From contig CACGAJ010000002.1 of NCBI GenBank assembly GCA_902570945.1, positions 1 through 64,000 of the forward strand: a DNA stretch of 64,000 bases, in the 5' to 3' direction. Shown piece after piece: positions 29,580 to 41,572 of this stretch (positions within the stretch are counted from its first letter, which is position 1; the number at the start of each line of letters is the position of its first letter). The position numbers and the translations under genes were made by a program. The stretch is from an uncultured Synechococcaceae cyanobacterium (lineage in GTDB: Bacteria > Cyanobacteriota > Cyanobacteriia > PCC-6307 > Cyanobiaceae). Under the pieces are notes generated by a model. That model saw nothing but the letters and a program-made list of their open reading frames with translations. It made no database searches and had not been told where the DNA came from.

Positions 29580-32150
29580 GTGATTTTTCCCGATAAACAA
29601 TATGAGGCTTATACCAATTTATACAATCCATCTGAAATAGAAAAAAAATGGCAGTCAATATGGACAGAAAACAATTTATACAAAACAGATGAATTAACGG
29701 AGAATAGCGATAAATTTTATGCCTTATCAATGTTTCCCTACCCTTCAGGTAATCTTCATATGGGACATGTTAGGAATTATGTTATTACAGACTTAATAGC
29801 TCGGTTCCAAAGGTTTAAGGGCAAATCTGTTTTACATCCAATGGGTTGGGACGCTTTTGGTTTGCCTGCTGAGAATGCAGCGATTGAAAGAGGAATTAGT
29901 CCAAGTGTCTGGACTAAAAAAAATATTTCTCATATGAAGTCACAATTAAAGCTTTTGGGACTATCAGTTGATTGGGATAGGGAATTTGCAACTTGTGATG
30001 AAAATTATTATATTTGGACACAATATCTATTTTTAGAGTTATACAAGGCTGGTCTTGTATATCAAAAGGAATCCGAAGTCAATTGGGATCCTATAGATAA
30101 TACAGTCTTAGCGAATGAACAAGTTGACTCAGAGGGTAAATCTTGGAGATCTGGCGCAGTAGTTGAAAAAAAATTACTAAAGCAATGGTTTTTAAGGATT
30201 ACTAATTATGCAGATGAGTTATTGAGGGATTTAGAAAAATTAGATCACTGGCCAGAAAGAGTAAAAATAATGCAAGATAATTGGATTGGAAAGTCAATTG
30301 GTACAAATATTAATTTTACTATCAATACCAATCCAGAAAATAAAATAACTGTATTTACAACAAGGCCAGATACTTTATTTGGAGTTACTTATTTAGCAAT
30401 TTCTGTTAATCATTCATTAATTAAAAATATTTCTGATAAAGAAACCATAAAAGATATAGAAAATCTTAAACAATATTTGAAAAATAATAAAAATAATGAA
30501 TTTGAAAAAATTGGAATAAAAACTAGTTTAATAGCAATAAATCCAGTTAATTCTGAACCTATTCCTATTTGGGTGGCAAGTTATGTTCTCGATGAATACG
30601 GTACAGGTGCTGTTATGGGAGTTCCTGCTCATGATCAAAGAGATTTTGAATTTGCTACGAAAAATAATATTGATATTAAACAGGTAATAATAAAAGATAA
30701 AAGTGAACAATCTAAAGAGCTTGATGATGCTTATGTGGAAAATGGATATCTTATTAATTCAAATAAATACAATGGCATATCAAATACTATTGCTAAATTA
30801 AAAATTTCAGATGAGGTCGTAAATAATGGATGGGGCGAAAACAAGATTCAATATCGTTTAAGAGATTGGTTAATATCTAGACAAAGATATTGGGGATGTC
30901 CGATACCCATAATTAATTGCAAAAAATGTGGATCTGTTCCTTTAAACCAATCGGAATTACCTGTTGCATTACCAAAAGATATACATATCTCGGCTAACAA
31001 GATTAATGCTTTAGGTGATAATAATAATTGGATAAATACAACATGTCCAAAATGTGGAATTTCTGCAAAAAAAGAAACTGATACTATGGATACTTTTATG
31101 TGTTCATCATGGTATTTTTTAAGATATCCATCTTCAAAATGTTCAAATAAGCCATTCGAAAAGATTGAAATTAATAAGTGGTTGCCTGTAGATCAATATG
31201 TCGGAGGAGTAGAGCATGCGATATTGCATTTGTTATATGCAAGATTTTTCACTAAAGCTTTGCGGGATAATGAACTATTTGAAATTGATGAACCATTTAA
31301 AAAACTATTAACGCAAGGAATGGTTCAGGCCGCCGCCTATAAAAACAATAAAACGGGTAAATATGTTTCTCCTTCAGATATTACAGACCTATCAAATCCT
31401 ACAGATCCAATTGACAATACCAAACTCGAAGTTCTTTTCGAGAAGATGTCTAAGTCAAAATATAATGGAATAGACCCTGAATCAGTAATTAAAAAATATG
31501 GAGCAGATACAGCAAGAATGTTTATATTATTTAAAGCACCGCCAGAAAAAGATTTGGAATGGGGAGATACTGATGTAGAAGGACAATTTAGATTTTTAAG
31601 CAGGATTTGGAAGCTTTATATAAATTGTGCAAAAGATATAAATAGTAAATCTAATTCCTATCCAGATAAAGAAAAAAGTTTAAAAAAGTCAATGAATATC
31701 GCTATAAAAGAAATTTCAAACGACATATTAAATAACCAGTTTAATACTGCGATTTCAGAACTAATGAAGTTTTATAATTCATTATCAAATTCCATTAATG
31801 AAGTAAACAATAATTTAAAAATTGATGCTTTAAAAACATTTTGTATTTTGTTGGCTCCATTTGCACCTCATATTGCAGAAGAAATATGGCATCTTATTGG
31901 ATTTAAAAAATCTGTGCATTTAGAACAGTGGCCTTCATTTAATGCCGAGGCACTAAAGGAAGATTCATATGAACTAGTAATACAAGTGAATGGCAAAGTT
32001 AGAGACAAAGTAAATATTAATAATGATATGAGTGAAGATCTAATTAAAGAATTGACTCTTAAAAGACCTAACATATTAAAATGGACTCAAGATAAGGAAA
32101 TAAGAAAAATAATTATTGTTAAAGGAAAAATTATGAATATTGTTGTTTAA
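29580..32150 (+). CDS. leuS: Leucyl-tRNA synthetase (GTG start likely)
   Basis: [29 protein letters not shown]. Confidence 0.96.
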   Translation: MIFPDKQYEAYTNLYNPSEIEKKWQSIWTENNLYKTDELTENSDKFYALSMFPYPSGNLHMGHVRNYVITDLIARFQRFKGKSVLHPMGWDAFGLPAENAAIERGISPSVWTKKNISHMKSQLKLLGLSVDWDREFATCDENYYIWTQYLFLELYKAGLVYQKESEVNWDPIDNTVLANEQVDSEGKSWRSGAVVEKKLLKQWFLRITNYADELLRDLEKLDHWPERVKIMQDNWIGKSIGTNINFTINTNPENKITVFTTRPDTLFGVTYLAISVNHSLIKNISDKETIKDIENLKQYLKNNKNNEFEKIGIKTSLIAINPVNSEPIPIWVASYVLDEYGTGAVMGVPAHDQRDFEFATKNNIDIKQVIIKDKSEQSKELDDAYVENGYLINSNKYNGISNTIAKLKISDEVVNNGWGENKIQYRLRDWLISRQRYWGCPIPIINCKKCGSVPLNQSELPVALPKDIHISANKINALGDNNNWINTTCPKCGISAKKETDTMDTFMCSSWYFLRYPSSKCSNKPFEKIEINKWLPVDQYVGGVEHAILHLLYARFFTKALRDNELFEIDEPFKKLLTQGMVQAAAYKNNKTGKYVSPSDITDLSNPTDPIDNTKLEVLFEKMSKSKYNGIDPESVIKKYGADTARMFILFKAPPEKDLEWGDTDVEGQFRFLSRIWKLYINCAKDINSKSNSYPDKEKSLKKSMNIAIKEISNDILNNQFNTAISELMKFYNSLSNSINEVNNNLKIDALKTFCILLAPFAPHIAEEIWHLIGFKKSVHLEQWPSFNAEALKEDSYELVIQVNGKVRDKVNINNDMSEDLIKELTLKRPNILKWTQDKEIRKIIIVKGKIMNIVV

Positions 32151-33730
32151 GAATTTATTTTTTGAATAACTAATGAATTTGGATTTGACCAATCGCCCTT
32201 AACTAAATAATTATCATTACCGAAACACATTTCACGGAGTATGAAAAATATAGGTTCACTCACTGAATTATCAAATAATGATGTTATGTCATTTAAAGAA
32301 TATTCTCCACCTTCGTCTAAAATATTACTTACTTTTTGTTGACACTCAATAATATTTGCGGCTGCTTTCTTTCCAGCTTCAACTCCAGGTTGATCATATG
32401 CATTGATATTTACCAATTCAGCGTAGAAGGAAACAGCCCTCTCAAATAAAGCGATTAAGGCACCTAGTGAAAAACAATTTAACTTTTCTAACGTGATAGT
32501 GATACTTTGTCTGTTTTCACTAGATAGTGCTGATCTGGTTCCCTGTAAAAAACCAGAAAGATATTCTTTAGGATTATCTTTTTCATCAAAAATATTAGTA
32601 GATGGAGAATCTAATAATTCAATAAATATGCAAAAGAAATTATCAATACCATCTCTCAGTTGCTGAACATAAGCATGTTGATCTGTAGATCCTTTATTAC
32701 CAAAAACAGAAATACCTTGATTAACTACTTGACCATTCCTATTAAATTTCTTACCTAATGATTCCATTACTAATTGTTGAAGATATTTACTAAATACCTG
32801 TAACCTATCTCTATAAGGTAGTACGACCATATCTCTCTTTCCTATACCATCCCCAGTTAAATACCATGCTGATGATAATAGTGCTGCTGGATTATTTTTA
32901 AAATCACTTATACGTGTGACCTCATCCATTAATGATGCACCTCTAATAAATTCAAATATATTTTCGTCAATAAGAGCTAATGGAAGTAATCCCACAGAGC
33001 TTGTAATACTAGTTCTTCCTCCAACCCAATCTTGCAAATTAAATATTTTTAACCAATTTTCAGAAGTGGCTTTTTTAAATAACTTACTATCTTTCATAGT
33101 TATTGCTATAGCATTAGAATTCCATTCAAGAGAATTGTTTTCGCAGTGACTTTTAATAATTTCCATAGCAATTCTAGGTTCAGGCGTACCACCTGATTTG
33201 CTTACTACTACAAATAATGTTGTTGATAATTTTTCAGATAACTCTTCTAACTTTTCGCTAATTAAAAAAGGATCAACATTATCGATATAAGAAAAATTTA
33301 AGCCTCTGGAACACTTTTGCAGTGACTCTGTAATAAGTAATGGTCCTAAACCACTTCCACCAATTCCAATCCATAAAACATCAGTATAATGCTGATTATT
33401 GTAATTCTTAATATCTCCATTTAGAATTTGTTTTCCAAAATCAGAGATTGCATTAATATCTGCGCTAATTTCCTCTCCTATTTTTGAAGAGGGTGAAATT
33501 GATGGATTTCTAAGCCAATAATGTCCAACTTGTCTATTTTCATCAATATTTGAGATTGCACCATTTTCTAATTCTTTTATTGATGAAAAAACATCAAAAA
33601 ATTTATCTTCTAAATTTTTTATCTCTTTACTTGTGAAATTAATTTTGCTTATGTCTAACCAAATATTTAATTTTTTATCAAACCAAAGATAATTACAAAA
33701 TTTATCCCAAGATTTTAAATCTCCATTCAT
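32147..33730 (-). CDS. pgi: Glucose-6-phosphate isomerase
   Basis: [50 protein letters not shown]. Confidence 0.95.
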   Translation of the reverse strand: MNGDLKSWDKFCNYLWFDKKLNIWLDISKINFTSKEIKNLEDKFFDVFSSIKELENGAISNIDENRQVGHYWLRNPSISPSSKIGEEISADINAISDFGKQILNGDIKNYNNQHYTDVLWIGIGGSGLGPLLITESLQKCSRGLNFSYIDNVDPFLISEKLEELSEKLSTTLFVVVSKSGGTPEPRIAMEIIKSHCENNSLEWNSNAIAITMKDSKLFKKATSENWLKIFNLQDWVGGRTSITSSVGLLPLALIDENIFEFIRGASLMDEVTRISDFKNNPAALLSSAWYLTGDGIGKRDMVVLPYRDRLQVFSKYLQQLVMESLGKKFNRNGQVVNQGISVFGNKGSTDQHAYVQQLRDGIDNFFCIFIELLDSPSTNIFDEKDNPKEYLSGFLQGTRSALSSENRQSITITLEKLNCFSLGALIALFERAVSFYAELVNINAYDQPGVEAGKKAAANIIECQQKVSNILDEGGEYSLNDITSLFDNSVSEPIFFILREMCFGNDNYLVKGDWSNPNSLVIQKINS

Positions 33731-33910
33731 TTTATATTTGTTTCTTTTATTTATTATTTAATTATATCTGTACGAATAGTACATAGATTTGAATCATTTA
33801 AATTTGTTTAAATTTTTATCTTCAAATAAATATGTTTTTGAATATAAACAATTAAAATTAAGGGTTTTTTTTATTTCATATGAATTTATCATTGGATAAA
33901 ATAAAAAACT

Positions 33911-34567
33911 TTGGATAGATCATTTAATTACATAATTTCGCCTGATATATCTGCATTTAGAAGATTTTCACCAAAATTAAAAATAGGTGTACTTGCTTCT
34001 GGGAAAGGAACAAACTTTCAGGAATTAATTAATCTCTCAGAAAAAGGAGAATTAGATATAGATATAAAAGTTCTAATAACTAATAAAGATGAAGCAGGTT
34101 GTATAAAAAGAGCTGAATGTAAAAAAATACCTCACAAAATTATAAGAGGCAAAGACTTTCTGCAAAAAGAGGCATTTGAATTAGAAATTGTAAATACTTT
34201 AATTCATTACGATGTTGAACTTGTGGTTATGGCAGGCTGGATGAAAATTGTTACTCCATTTTTTATTAATAAATTTAAGAATAAGATAATAAATATTCAC
34301 CCTTCATTACTTCCGGCATATAAAGGTAGTTCTGCGATAAAAGACTCTATATTAAATGGTTCAAAAATAACTGGTTGTTCTGTACATTTTGTAGAAGAGG
34401 AGGTAGACAGTGGTTCTTTGATAATGCAAGCTGCATTACCAATTAGAGATAATGATGATATTGAATCACTTTCCAAAAGAATTCAAATACTTGAGCATAA
34501 AATTTTACCTCACTCAATCTCTCAAGCTGGTTTTTTGATAAGAAGTAATTTTATGGAAAATTATTAG
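33911..34567 (+). CDS. purN: Phosphoribosylglycinamide formyltransferase (TTG start in track)
   Basis: IGVLASGKGTNFQELI, VMAGWMKIVTPFFI, NIHPSLLPAYKG. Confidence 0.92.
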   Translation: MDRSFNYIISPDISAFRRFSPKLKIGVLASGKGTNFQELINLSEKGELDIDIKVLITNKDEAGCIKRAECKKIPHKIIRGKDFLQKEAFELEIVNTLIHYDVELVVMAGWMKIVTPFFINKFKNKIINIHPSLLPAYKGSSAIKDSILNGSKITGCSVHFVEEEVDSGSLIMQAALPIRDNDDIESLSKRIQILEHKILPHSISQAGFLIRSNFMENY

Positions 34568-35606
34568 TTAAATCAAGACCTTCATCCATCGAAAATCCAC
34601 TCATAATATTTAAATTTTGAATTGCTTGGCCAGTTTGTCCTTTTATCAAATTATCAATTACAGATAAAATAATAATCCTTCCATTTCGAATATCAACCTT
34701 AACAGAAAGGAAAATTTGGTTTGTATTTTTAACCCATTTTGTTGATGGGAATATATCTACAGGTAAAACTTTTATATTTTTGAAATTTCTATAATAATTA
34801 TCCAAGAGAATTCTGCAGTCATCAGAAGTTAATCCTGGATCTTTTAATCTCCCATATATAGTCGAATGCATCCCCCTTGAAATTGGAACCAAATGAGGAG
34901 TAAAAAGGAGTTCAATTTTATTACCAGAAATTAAAGATGCTACTTGCTCTATCTCAGAGGTATGTCTATGTTTTATCAATCCATATGCTGATAGACCTTC
35001 TCCACATTCAGATAATAGTAGTTTTTGGTTTGGTTCACGACCACCTCCAGAAGTTCCACTTTTAGAATCTATTACTATACCTTCATTTTCAATAATTCCT
35101 TGAGAAAGATAAGGAGCTAGTGGTATAAGAGCAGATGTTGGATAACATCCTGGACATGCAATTAATCTTCCTTTTGAAATGGCTTCTTTATTTATTTCAG
35201 GAAGACCGTAGACTGCTTCTTTACATAAATCATCATCATTCCTTTTATAAATAGAAGCTTCTTTTGAATATACTTTTTTCCATTCATCCAATGACTTATA
35301 TCTATAATCAGCTGATAAATCAATAACTTTAACTCCTCTATCTAATAATTTCCTTGTCAAAGTAGAGGATAGACCATTTGGTAAACATAGCAACGCAATA
35401 TCTGCATTGTTTGATATATTATCTACTGAAATTTTTTGGATATTAGGATCATTATCTAGATAAATAAAAGGGAAATTATCATTCCACTTTGATCCAGATG
35501 TTTTATTACCTCCTAAAAATGAAATTTTGTAGTTTTTATTGTTTTTTAAAAGATTTACCGCTTGAATACCGCCGTAACCAGTAGCACCTACTATTGCAAC
35601 ATTCAT
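34551..35606 (-). CDS. argC: N-acetyl-gamma-glutamyl-phosphate reductase
   Basis: MNVAIVGATGYGGIQAVNLL, ACPGCYPTSALIPL. Confidence 0.95.
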   Translation of the reverse strand: MNVAIVGATGYGGIQAVNLLKNNKNYKISFLGGNKTSGSKWNDNFPFIYLDNDPNIQKISVDNISNNADIALLCLPNGLSSTLTRKLLDRGVKVIDLSADYRYKSLDEWKKVYSKEASIYKRNDDDLCKEAVYGLPEINKEAISKGRLIACPGCYPTSALIPLAPYLSQGIIENEGIVIDSKSGTSGGGREPNQKLLLSECGEGLSAYGLIKHRHTSEIEQVASLISGNKIELLFTPHLVPISRGMHSTIYGRLKDPGLTSDDCRILLDNYYRNFKNIKVLPVDIFPSTKWVKNTNQIFLSVKVDIRNGRIIILSVIDNLIKGQTGQAIQNLNIMSGFSMDEGLDLTNNFP

Positions 35607-35682
35607 TTCTTTGAATTGGCAGACTTTGAGATAGGATTATAAAGTGTTGAATTTAAAGTAACTAAAACACTATTTTTCTATA

Positions 35683-37416
35683 TTGATAGGAATAATGAAA
35701 GAAACAAGTCCCAAATCGAATAATGGAACAATTTTGGATATAAATGAGTCTTTTAAAATTGAATTTGATCCTATCAGCGATGCATTAGCAGCGATAAGGA
35801 ATGGTGAATGCATAATTGTGGTAGATGATGAAAGAAGAGAAAATGAAGGAGATTTAATTTGTGCAGCTCAGTTTGCTACTCCTCAGCAAATTAATTTTAT
35901 GGCTACTGAGGGACGTGGTCTTATATGCCTAGCTATGCAAGGTGAAAAATTAGACTCTTTAGATTTACCATTAATGGTAGATAGAAATACAGATGAAAAT
36001 CAAACAGCTTTTACGATATCAATAGATGCTGGACCTGAAAATAACGTTTCTACTGGTATTTCAGCTGAGGACAGGGCTAAGACAATTCAAGTCGCTATAA
36101 ACCCAAAGACAAAACCTGAGGATTTAAGGAGGCCAGGACATATTTTTCCATTAAGAGCTAAAAAAGGCGGGGTTTTAAAAAGGGCAGGTCATACCGAAGC
36201 CGCAGTAGATATTGCAGCAATGTCAGGTCTTTATCCAGCTGGAGTGATTTGTGAAATACAAAATTCTGACGGGTCCATGTCAAGACTTCCACAACTAAAA
36301 GAGTATGCAAAACAGTGGGGAATGAAATTAATATCTATAGCTGATTTAATAAGTTATCGGTTTCAAACTGAGAGATTTGTATTTAGAAAATCCGATGCAG
36401 TCCTTCCAAGTATTTTTGGGAATTTCAAAGCTTACGGATATATTAATGAACTTGATGGTTCAGAACACGTTGCATTAGTTAAACAAAAATCATCAAAATT
36501 AAGCGAACCTGTTCTAGTAAGAATGCATTCAGAATGCTTAACTGGAGATGCTTTTGGATCATTACGTTGTGATTGTAGACCCCAGCTAGAAGCTGCCTTA
36601 TCAAGGATAGAAAAGGAGGAAGAGGGGGTTGTTGTTTATTTGAGGCAAGAAGGTAGAGGTATTGGTCTAATAAATAAATTAAAAGCTTACAGCTTACAGG
36701 ATGGTGGACTAGACACAGTTGAAGCTAATGAAAAATTAGGATTTCCAGCTGATCTCAGAAATTATGGAGTTGGAGCACAAATTTTAACTGATCTAGGGAT
36801 AAAAAAATTGAAATTACTGACCAACAATCCTAGAAAAATTGCTGGATTAGGTGGTTATGGAATAGAAGTTATTGAGAGAGTTCCGTTAGTGATTTGTCCA
36901 AACGATAATAATGCAGAATACTTGAGTGTAAAAAAAACAAAGCTAGGCCACATGATTGATGAAGATAATTCTAACTACGAGAATATAGATCCATTTATAT
37001 CAATTTTTCTTAATGGAAAATACAAATCTATTGATTTAGTCCCAATAAAAAATAAAGTTATTAAATTTTGTAGTGATCAAAATATAAATATTAAGCTGGA
37101 AAGTAGTCCTAGATTATTAGCTTTTTGGAATCGACCAAAATTAGTATGGCGAATTTTACATGATCGGAATAGAACCAATTCAAACATTACTGATAAAGAA
37201 ATAAAGAATATAGAATTATTTATTCAGTTTTTATCCTATTTTGAAAATAGTACAAATATTGGAATTATTGTTTCTAGAAACATTGAACAAGCTTTACACC
37301 CTAAAAGTAGCATCAAACTAATCAATACTAAATTCACTATTAATAATGAAATCTTATATTCATCTACAAGAAAATTTAATCTAGATAAAGAGACATTTAG
37401 TATTGTTTTTGATTGA
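35683..37416 (+). CDS. ribBA: Bifunctional DHBP synthase / GTP cyclohydrolase II
   Basis: VDDERRENEGDLICAA, HSECLTGDAFGSLRCDCRPQLEAAL. Confidence 0.95.
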   Translation: MIGIMKETSPKSNNGTILDINESFKIEFDPISDALAAIRNGECIIVVDDERRENEGDLICAAQFATPQQINFMATEGRGLICLAMQGEKLDSLDLPLMVDRNTDENQTAFTISIDAGPENNVSTGISAEDRAKTIQVAINPKTKPEDLRRPGHIFPLRAKKGGVLKRAGHTEAAVDIAAMSGLYPAGVICEIQNSDGSMSRLPQLKEYAKQWGMKLISIADLISYRFQTERFVFRKSDAVLPSIFGNFKAYGYINELDGSEHVALVKQKSSKLSEPVLVRMHSECLTGDAFGSLRCDCRPQLEAALSRIEKEEEGVVVYLRQEGRGIGLINKLKAYSLQDGGLDTVEANEKLGFPADLRNYGVGAQILTDLGIKKLKLLTNNPRKIAGLGGYGIEVIERVPLVICPNDNNAEYLSVKKTKLGHMIDEDNSNYENIDPFISIFLNGKYKSIDLVPIKNKVIKFCSDQNINIKLESSPRLLAFWNRPKLVWRILHDRNRTNSNITDKEIKNIELFIQFLSYFENSTNIGIIVSRNIEQALHPKSSIKLINTKFTINNEILYSSTRKFNLDKETFSIVFD

Positions 37417-37423
37417 TAATTTA

Positions 37424-37861
37424 CTACTTAAGCGTAGCCTTAATAATTTTCGAACCATTCGTAAGCTTTAGCACAACATCCATATCATTTGTCTTACCAA
37501 AAACAGTATGAACTCCATCAAGGTGAGGCTGTGGTTCATAAACTATGAAAAACTGACTACCACCAGTATCTTTTCCTGCATGAGCCATAGAAAGTGAGCC
37601 TTTTAGATGTTTATTGGAGTTAATTTCACATTTAATATTATATCCAGGACCTCCAGTTCCAGGCATGCCAGAAGCTCCATTTCGAGTATTTGGACATCCA
37701 CCCTGAGCCATAAATCCAGGAATAACTCTGTGAAACGCTAGACCATCATAAAAACCATCACTAATCAAATTTGTGAAGTTTTTAACTGTATTAGGTGCGT
37801 CGTCAGAGAAAAATTCAATATTAATGTTCCCAACTTCTGTTTCAAATAATGCAGTAGTCAT
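37424..37861 (-). CDS. Cyclophilin-type peptidyl-prolyl cis-trans isomerase
   Basis: [38 protein letters not shown]. Confidence 0.95.
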   Translation of the reverse strand: MTTALFETEVGNINIEFFSDDAPNTVKNFTNLISDGFYDGLAFHRVIPGFMAQGGCPNTRNGASGMPGTGGPGYNIKCEINSNKHLKGSLSMAHAGKDTGGSQFFIVYEPQPHLDGVHTVFGKTNDMDVVLKLTNGSKIIKATLK

Positions 37862-37898
37862 GTTTTATTTGTTGAATAGTTTATGAATATTTTAATAT

Positions 37899-38282
37899 CT
37901 AAAGCAACTTTTCTAGGTTTTCCTTAATGGTATTTATATCAATGTTATCTTTATTATTATTTTTGTCTTCCTCCCAATTTTCAACTTTTAGGTTTTTCTG
38001 AGGTGGAGAAATTAATAATCTATCTTCAGCGGTTTTAGGTACAAAATTTTTCTCTACTAATTTGCATTCATAATCTAATTTAATGCAGAAATCTTTTATT
38101 TCTTCTATGTTGATCATTTCAACTGTTGGCAAAGGAAAATCTTGTGCTTCTAGCAGTCCACAATATCTTGTAGCATCATCCTTCTCTTCAAACATAAGAA
38201 CAATGGTTCTACCTTTAAGTTCTATTGAATGAATACCTTCCTTATCTGTTCCTGAATTATATAAAAGAACAAATATGTTCAT
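37899..38282 (-). CDS. DUF3110 family protein (start adjusted)
   Basis: MNIFVLLYNSGTDKEGIHSIELKGRTIVLMFEEKDDATRYCGLLEAQDFP. Confidence 0.8.
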   Translation of the reverse strand: MNIFVLLYNSGTDKEGIHSIELKGRTIVLMFEEKDDATRYCGLLEAQDFPLPTVEMINIEEIKDFCIKLDYECKLVEKNFVPKTAEDRLLISPPQKNLKVENWEEDKNNNKDNIDINTIKENLEKLL

Positions 38283-38315
38283 AAGCATCAATTTTTCTAT
38301 TTATATAATATTTGA

Positions 38316-39242
38316 TCAAGAATCAGAAAGTGATAATTCTTGTAATCTTGTATATAAAGCAATTTCTTCGTCATTAATATCAGCAGGAATCACAACCAAG
38401 ATCTCAACATATTGATCACCTACATTATCTTCGAATGTTAAACCCCTTCCTTTCATACGTAACATTCTACCTGTAGATGATTTTGGTGGCACTTGAAGTG
38501 TGACATTTCCATCAAGAGTAGGAACCTCTACTGCACAACCAAGAAGAGCATCATGAGGAAATAACTCTAATTTGTAAATAACTCTCAAACCATCAATTCT
38601 TAGACCACTTTCCGTTTGAACTTTTAACTGTAGATAATGATCTTTACCTCCTCTTGCAATATTTTCAAGTCTTAATCGCCATCCATCTCCAGCAAAAGGA
38701 GGCGTATCAACTTCTACCATAGTCTCATCTTCAAGTTCTATTAAAATTGAAGCTCCACTTAAGGCCTCATCAGGAGTTAATTCAATAACTGTTTCAATAT
38801 CTTGATGGAGTTTAACTGGAGGTGGCTCTTCTGGAGAGGTTGTAGGGTATTCATAATTATTAAATAGATCATTATCTTTATTTATTGATTCCTTCTCAAA
38901 TGGTTCATTGTTGTACTCGTCATAATTTTTTGCGGAGTATTCATATCCAAATAATGAATCAAGATAGTCTTGAAAATCAGGAAAACCTGTCTTAAAGTTA
39001 TTAGATTGGTAATTATTCTCGATATTTTCATCTGAACTATATTTTCTTTTATTAGGATCACGTAGATATTCGTATGCTTCGTTAATTAATTTAAATCTTT
39101 CTTCTGCATTAAGATCATTTTTATTTAAATCAGGATGCCATTTTCTTGCTTCTCTTCGAAAGGCCTTTTTAAGTTCAATGTCATCGAAATCATGGGATAA
39201 ACCCAAAATCGACAGATAGTCTTTTTTAGAGGAAGTAGTCAT
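38316..39242 (-). CDS. dnaJ: Chaperone DnaJ (DnaJ2/CbpA-like, no zinc-finger; start adjusted to MTTSSKKDYL)
   Basis: J-domain ELKKAFRREARKWHPDLNK; C-terminal DnaJ_C; starts within the dnaK 3' end. Confidence 0.9.
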   Translation of the reverse strand: MTTSSKKDYLSILGLSHDFDDIELKKAFRREARKWHPDLNKNDLNAEERFKLINEAYEYLRDPNKRKYSSDENIENNYQSNNFKTGFPDFQDYLDSLFGYEYSAKNYDEYNNEPFEKESINKDNDLFNNYEYPTTSPEEPPPVKLHQDIETVIELTPDEALSGASILIELEDETMVEVDTPPFAGDGWRLRLENIARGGKDHYLQLKVQTESGLRIDGLRVIYKLELFPHDALLGCAVEVPTLDGNVTLQVPPKSSTGRMLRMKGRGLTFEDNVGDQYVEILVVIPADINDEEIALYTRLQELSLSDS

Positions 39243-41223
39243 TGTCCCATGGATCATCGTCCCTAGAATTACCATACCTCGAATTTCTATAATTTCTATT
39301 CATTTGATTATCCCAAGGATCATCATCCCAATAATCATCTGAAAAAAGCTCATCTTTCAATGATCCAAATGTATTTTTAATGCCCTGTAAGGGATTATTA
39401 TCGGTTTTCTTTTCTGCCGCAAATTTTCTGTTTAAGCCGAATAATGCTTCTTGTAGTGCACTTACTGAAATTTCTAATTCTTGTGGATCATCATCATTAA
39501 TGTACTCTTCAACATCTTGAATGGCTAATTCAACAGCTCGTTGTTGTCTTTCGGCTCCATAGGGTCCAAACTCTAAAGAAGCATCCCTTAGTCTTCTTTC
39601 AGCTTGAGCAATAAGAGTTAAAGCACTATTTTTTCTATCAATAACAGATCTTCTCTTTCTATCTTCGTTCGCTTTTGATTTTGCTTCTTCAATTATCGAA
39701 TTAATTTCTTGTTCATTTAAATTGGAACCTCCAGAAATTGTAACTGTTTGCTTTCTACCAGTTGTTCTATCTGTTGCACTTACTTCTAAAAGACCATTAG
39801 CATCAATATCAAATGCTACCTGAACTTGAGGAATTCCTCTGGGAGCTGGAGGTATTCCTGATAGTCTAAATTTTCCAAGTGATTTATTCTCAGAGGCTAA
39901 AGGCCTTTCTCCTTGCCTTACTTGAACAACCACTGATGATTGATTAGCTTCTGACGTACTAAATACATCAGATTGTCTTACTGGTATTGGAGTATTACGA
40001 GGAATAAGTACCTTCATAAGACCACCAATAGTTTCTAAACCTAGAGATAAAGGGGTAACGTCATTTAGAAGTAAATCTTGTAAATCACCACTAATAATTC
40101 CTGATTGTATCGCAGCGCCAACTGCTACAACTTCATCTGGATTAACAGATTGACAGGGGTCATTAGGAACAAGGGTCTTGACTAATTGTTGAACCATTGG
40201 AATTCTTGTACTACCACCTACTAGAACTACTTCATCAATATCATCGGCATTCCAACCAGAGTCATCTAAGGCTATTTGAACAGGCTCTAATAATCTGTCT
40301 AATAGATCTTGAGATAATGATTCAAATATTTTTCTATCTATAGTCTCTTCAATATGTAATGGCCCCTCTTTACTTGTGGTAATAAAAGGTAATGAAATTT
40401 TTGTTTTCAGCAATCCGGATAATTCACATTTAGCCTTTTCAGCAGCTTCAGTTAATCTCTGTAATGCTTGCCTATCCCTTCTTAAATCAATATTATGTTT
40501 TGTAAGAAATTTTTCAGCAAGCCAATCTACTATTTTCGAGTCAAAATTATTTCCTCCTAGTTGGGTATCTCCACAGGTGGCTTTAACATCAAAAACACCA
40601 TTAGAAATTTTTAATAATGAAACATCAAAAGTTCCACCTCCTAAATCAAAAACCAAAACATTGTTAGAGGAACTTTTTTCAAAGCCATAAGCTAAAGCCG
40701 CTGCGGTAGGTTCGTTTAGTATTCTATCCACTTTGATACCAGCCAATATTGCAGAATCCTTTGTAGCTTGTCTTTGAGATTCATTAAAATAAGCAGGAAC
40801 TGTAATAACAGCTGAGTCAACGGTATCTCCAAGATAAGTTTCTGCATCATTAATTAATTTTCTAATTAATGAACTGACTAACTCTTCAGGAGCATATTCT
40901 CGTTCAGTATTTGGACTTAGAACCCTTACACTTCCAGTATTATTCGCTTTAACGTTATAAGGAACAGAAATACTATTCTCATCTAATTCATCCCAGTCGC
41001 TACCAATGAATCTCTTTAAGTTATAAAAAGTATTCTTGGGATTTAAAACAAGTTGTCTTCTTGCTTGATCACCTATAACAATTTCTTTGTCTTTTGTAAA
41101 ACCAACTATTGAAGGTGTTGTTCGAGAACCTTCAGAATTTGCAATAACAATTGGACGACCAGCTTCTATAACTCCGACAACAGAGTTAGTAGTACCTAAA
41201 TCAATTCCAACTATTTGCCCCAT
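39226..41223 (-). CDS. dnaK: Molecular chaperone DnaK
   Basis: GIDLGTTNSVVGV, VFDLGGGTFDVSLL, LVGGSTRIPMVQ; acidic C-terminal tail. Confidence 0.96.
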   Translation of the reverse strand: MGQIVGIDLGTTNSVVGVIEAGRPIVIANSEGSRTTPSIVGFTKDKEIVIGDQARRQLVLNPKNTFYNLKRFIGSDWDELDENSISVPYNVKANNTGSVRVLSPNTEREYAPEELVSSLIRKLINDAETYLGDTVDSAVITVPAYFNESQRQATKDSAILAGIKVDRILNEPTAAALAYGFEKSSSNNVLVFDLGGGTFDVSLLKISNGVFDVKATCGDTQLGGNNFDSKIVDWLAEKFLTKHNIDLRRDRQALQRLTEAAEKAKCELSGLLKTKISLPFITTSKEGPLHIEETIDRKIFESLSQDLLDRLLEPVQIALDDSGWNADDIDEVVLVGGSTRIPMVQQLVKTLVPNDPCQSVNPDEVVAVGAAIQSGIISGDLQDLLLNDVTPLSLGLETIGGLMKVLIPRNTPIPVRQSDVFSTSEANQSSVVVQVRQGERPLASENKSLGKFRLSGIPPAPRGIPQVQVAFDIDANGLLEVSATDRTTGRKQTVTISGGSNLNEQEINSIIEEAKSKANEDRKRRSVIDRKNSALTLIAQAERRLRDASLEFGPYGAERQQRAVELAIQDVEEYINDDDPQELEISVSALQEALFGLNRKFAAEKKTDNNPLQGIKNTFGSLKDELFSDDYWDDDPWDNQMNRNYRNSRYGNSRDDDPWDNDYFL

Positions 41224-41437
41224 GATTTTAGATGGCTAAATTAAAGCAAAATTTACTAATAATTTAATTAATTTTTATCTTTGATATTTACATATAATAG
41301 TAAAAATCAAATATTTTCAACTTAATTTAAATAAATAAGATTATTTATAACTTGTCAAAAAGATTACTATCTATTTTAAAACATTCTTAAAAAACAATGT
41401 TGTTGATGTAGTTAACCAATATAAACTAATATAAAAC

Positions 41438-41523
41438 GGAGAGAGAGGGATTCGAACCCTCGATAAAGTTGCCCCTATACAGCATTTCCAGTGCTGCGCC
41501 TTCAACCACTCGGCCACCTCTCC
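41438..41523 (-). tRNA. tRNA-Ser (GGA)
   Basis: Minus strand GGAGAGGTGGCCGAGTGG...CACTGGAAATG...long variable arm...GGTTCGAATCC...TCTCTCC; anticodon GGA. Confidence 0.95.
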
Positions 41524-41572
41524 CAGGATAATTATTTTAACCCTTTATCATCCCATTTTTGAGTAAAGTTAT

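Noticed and set aside
39226-39275. Longer dnaJ N-terminus given by the ORF track (MVILGTMIHGT...)
   Set aside because: The family start MTTSSKKDYL fits the J-domain better and reduces overlap with dnaK to 17 nt.
41373-41400. AACATT...AATGTT inverted repeat upstream of tRNA-Ser/dnaK
   Set aside because: 6-bp AT-rich arms are expected by chance in this composition.
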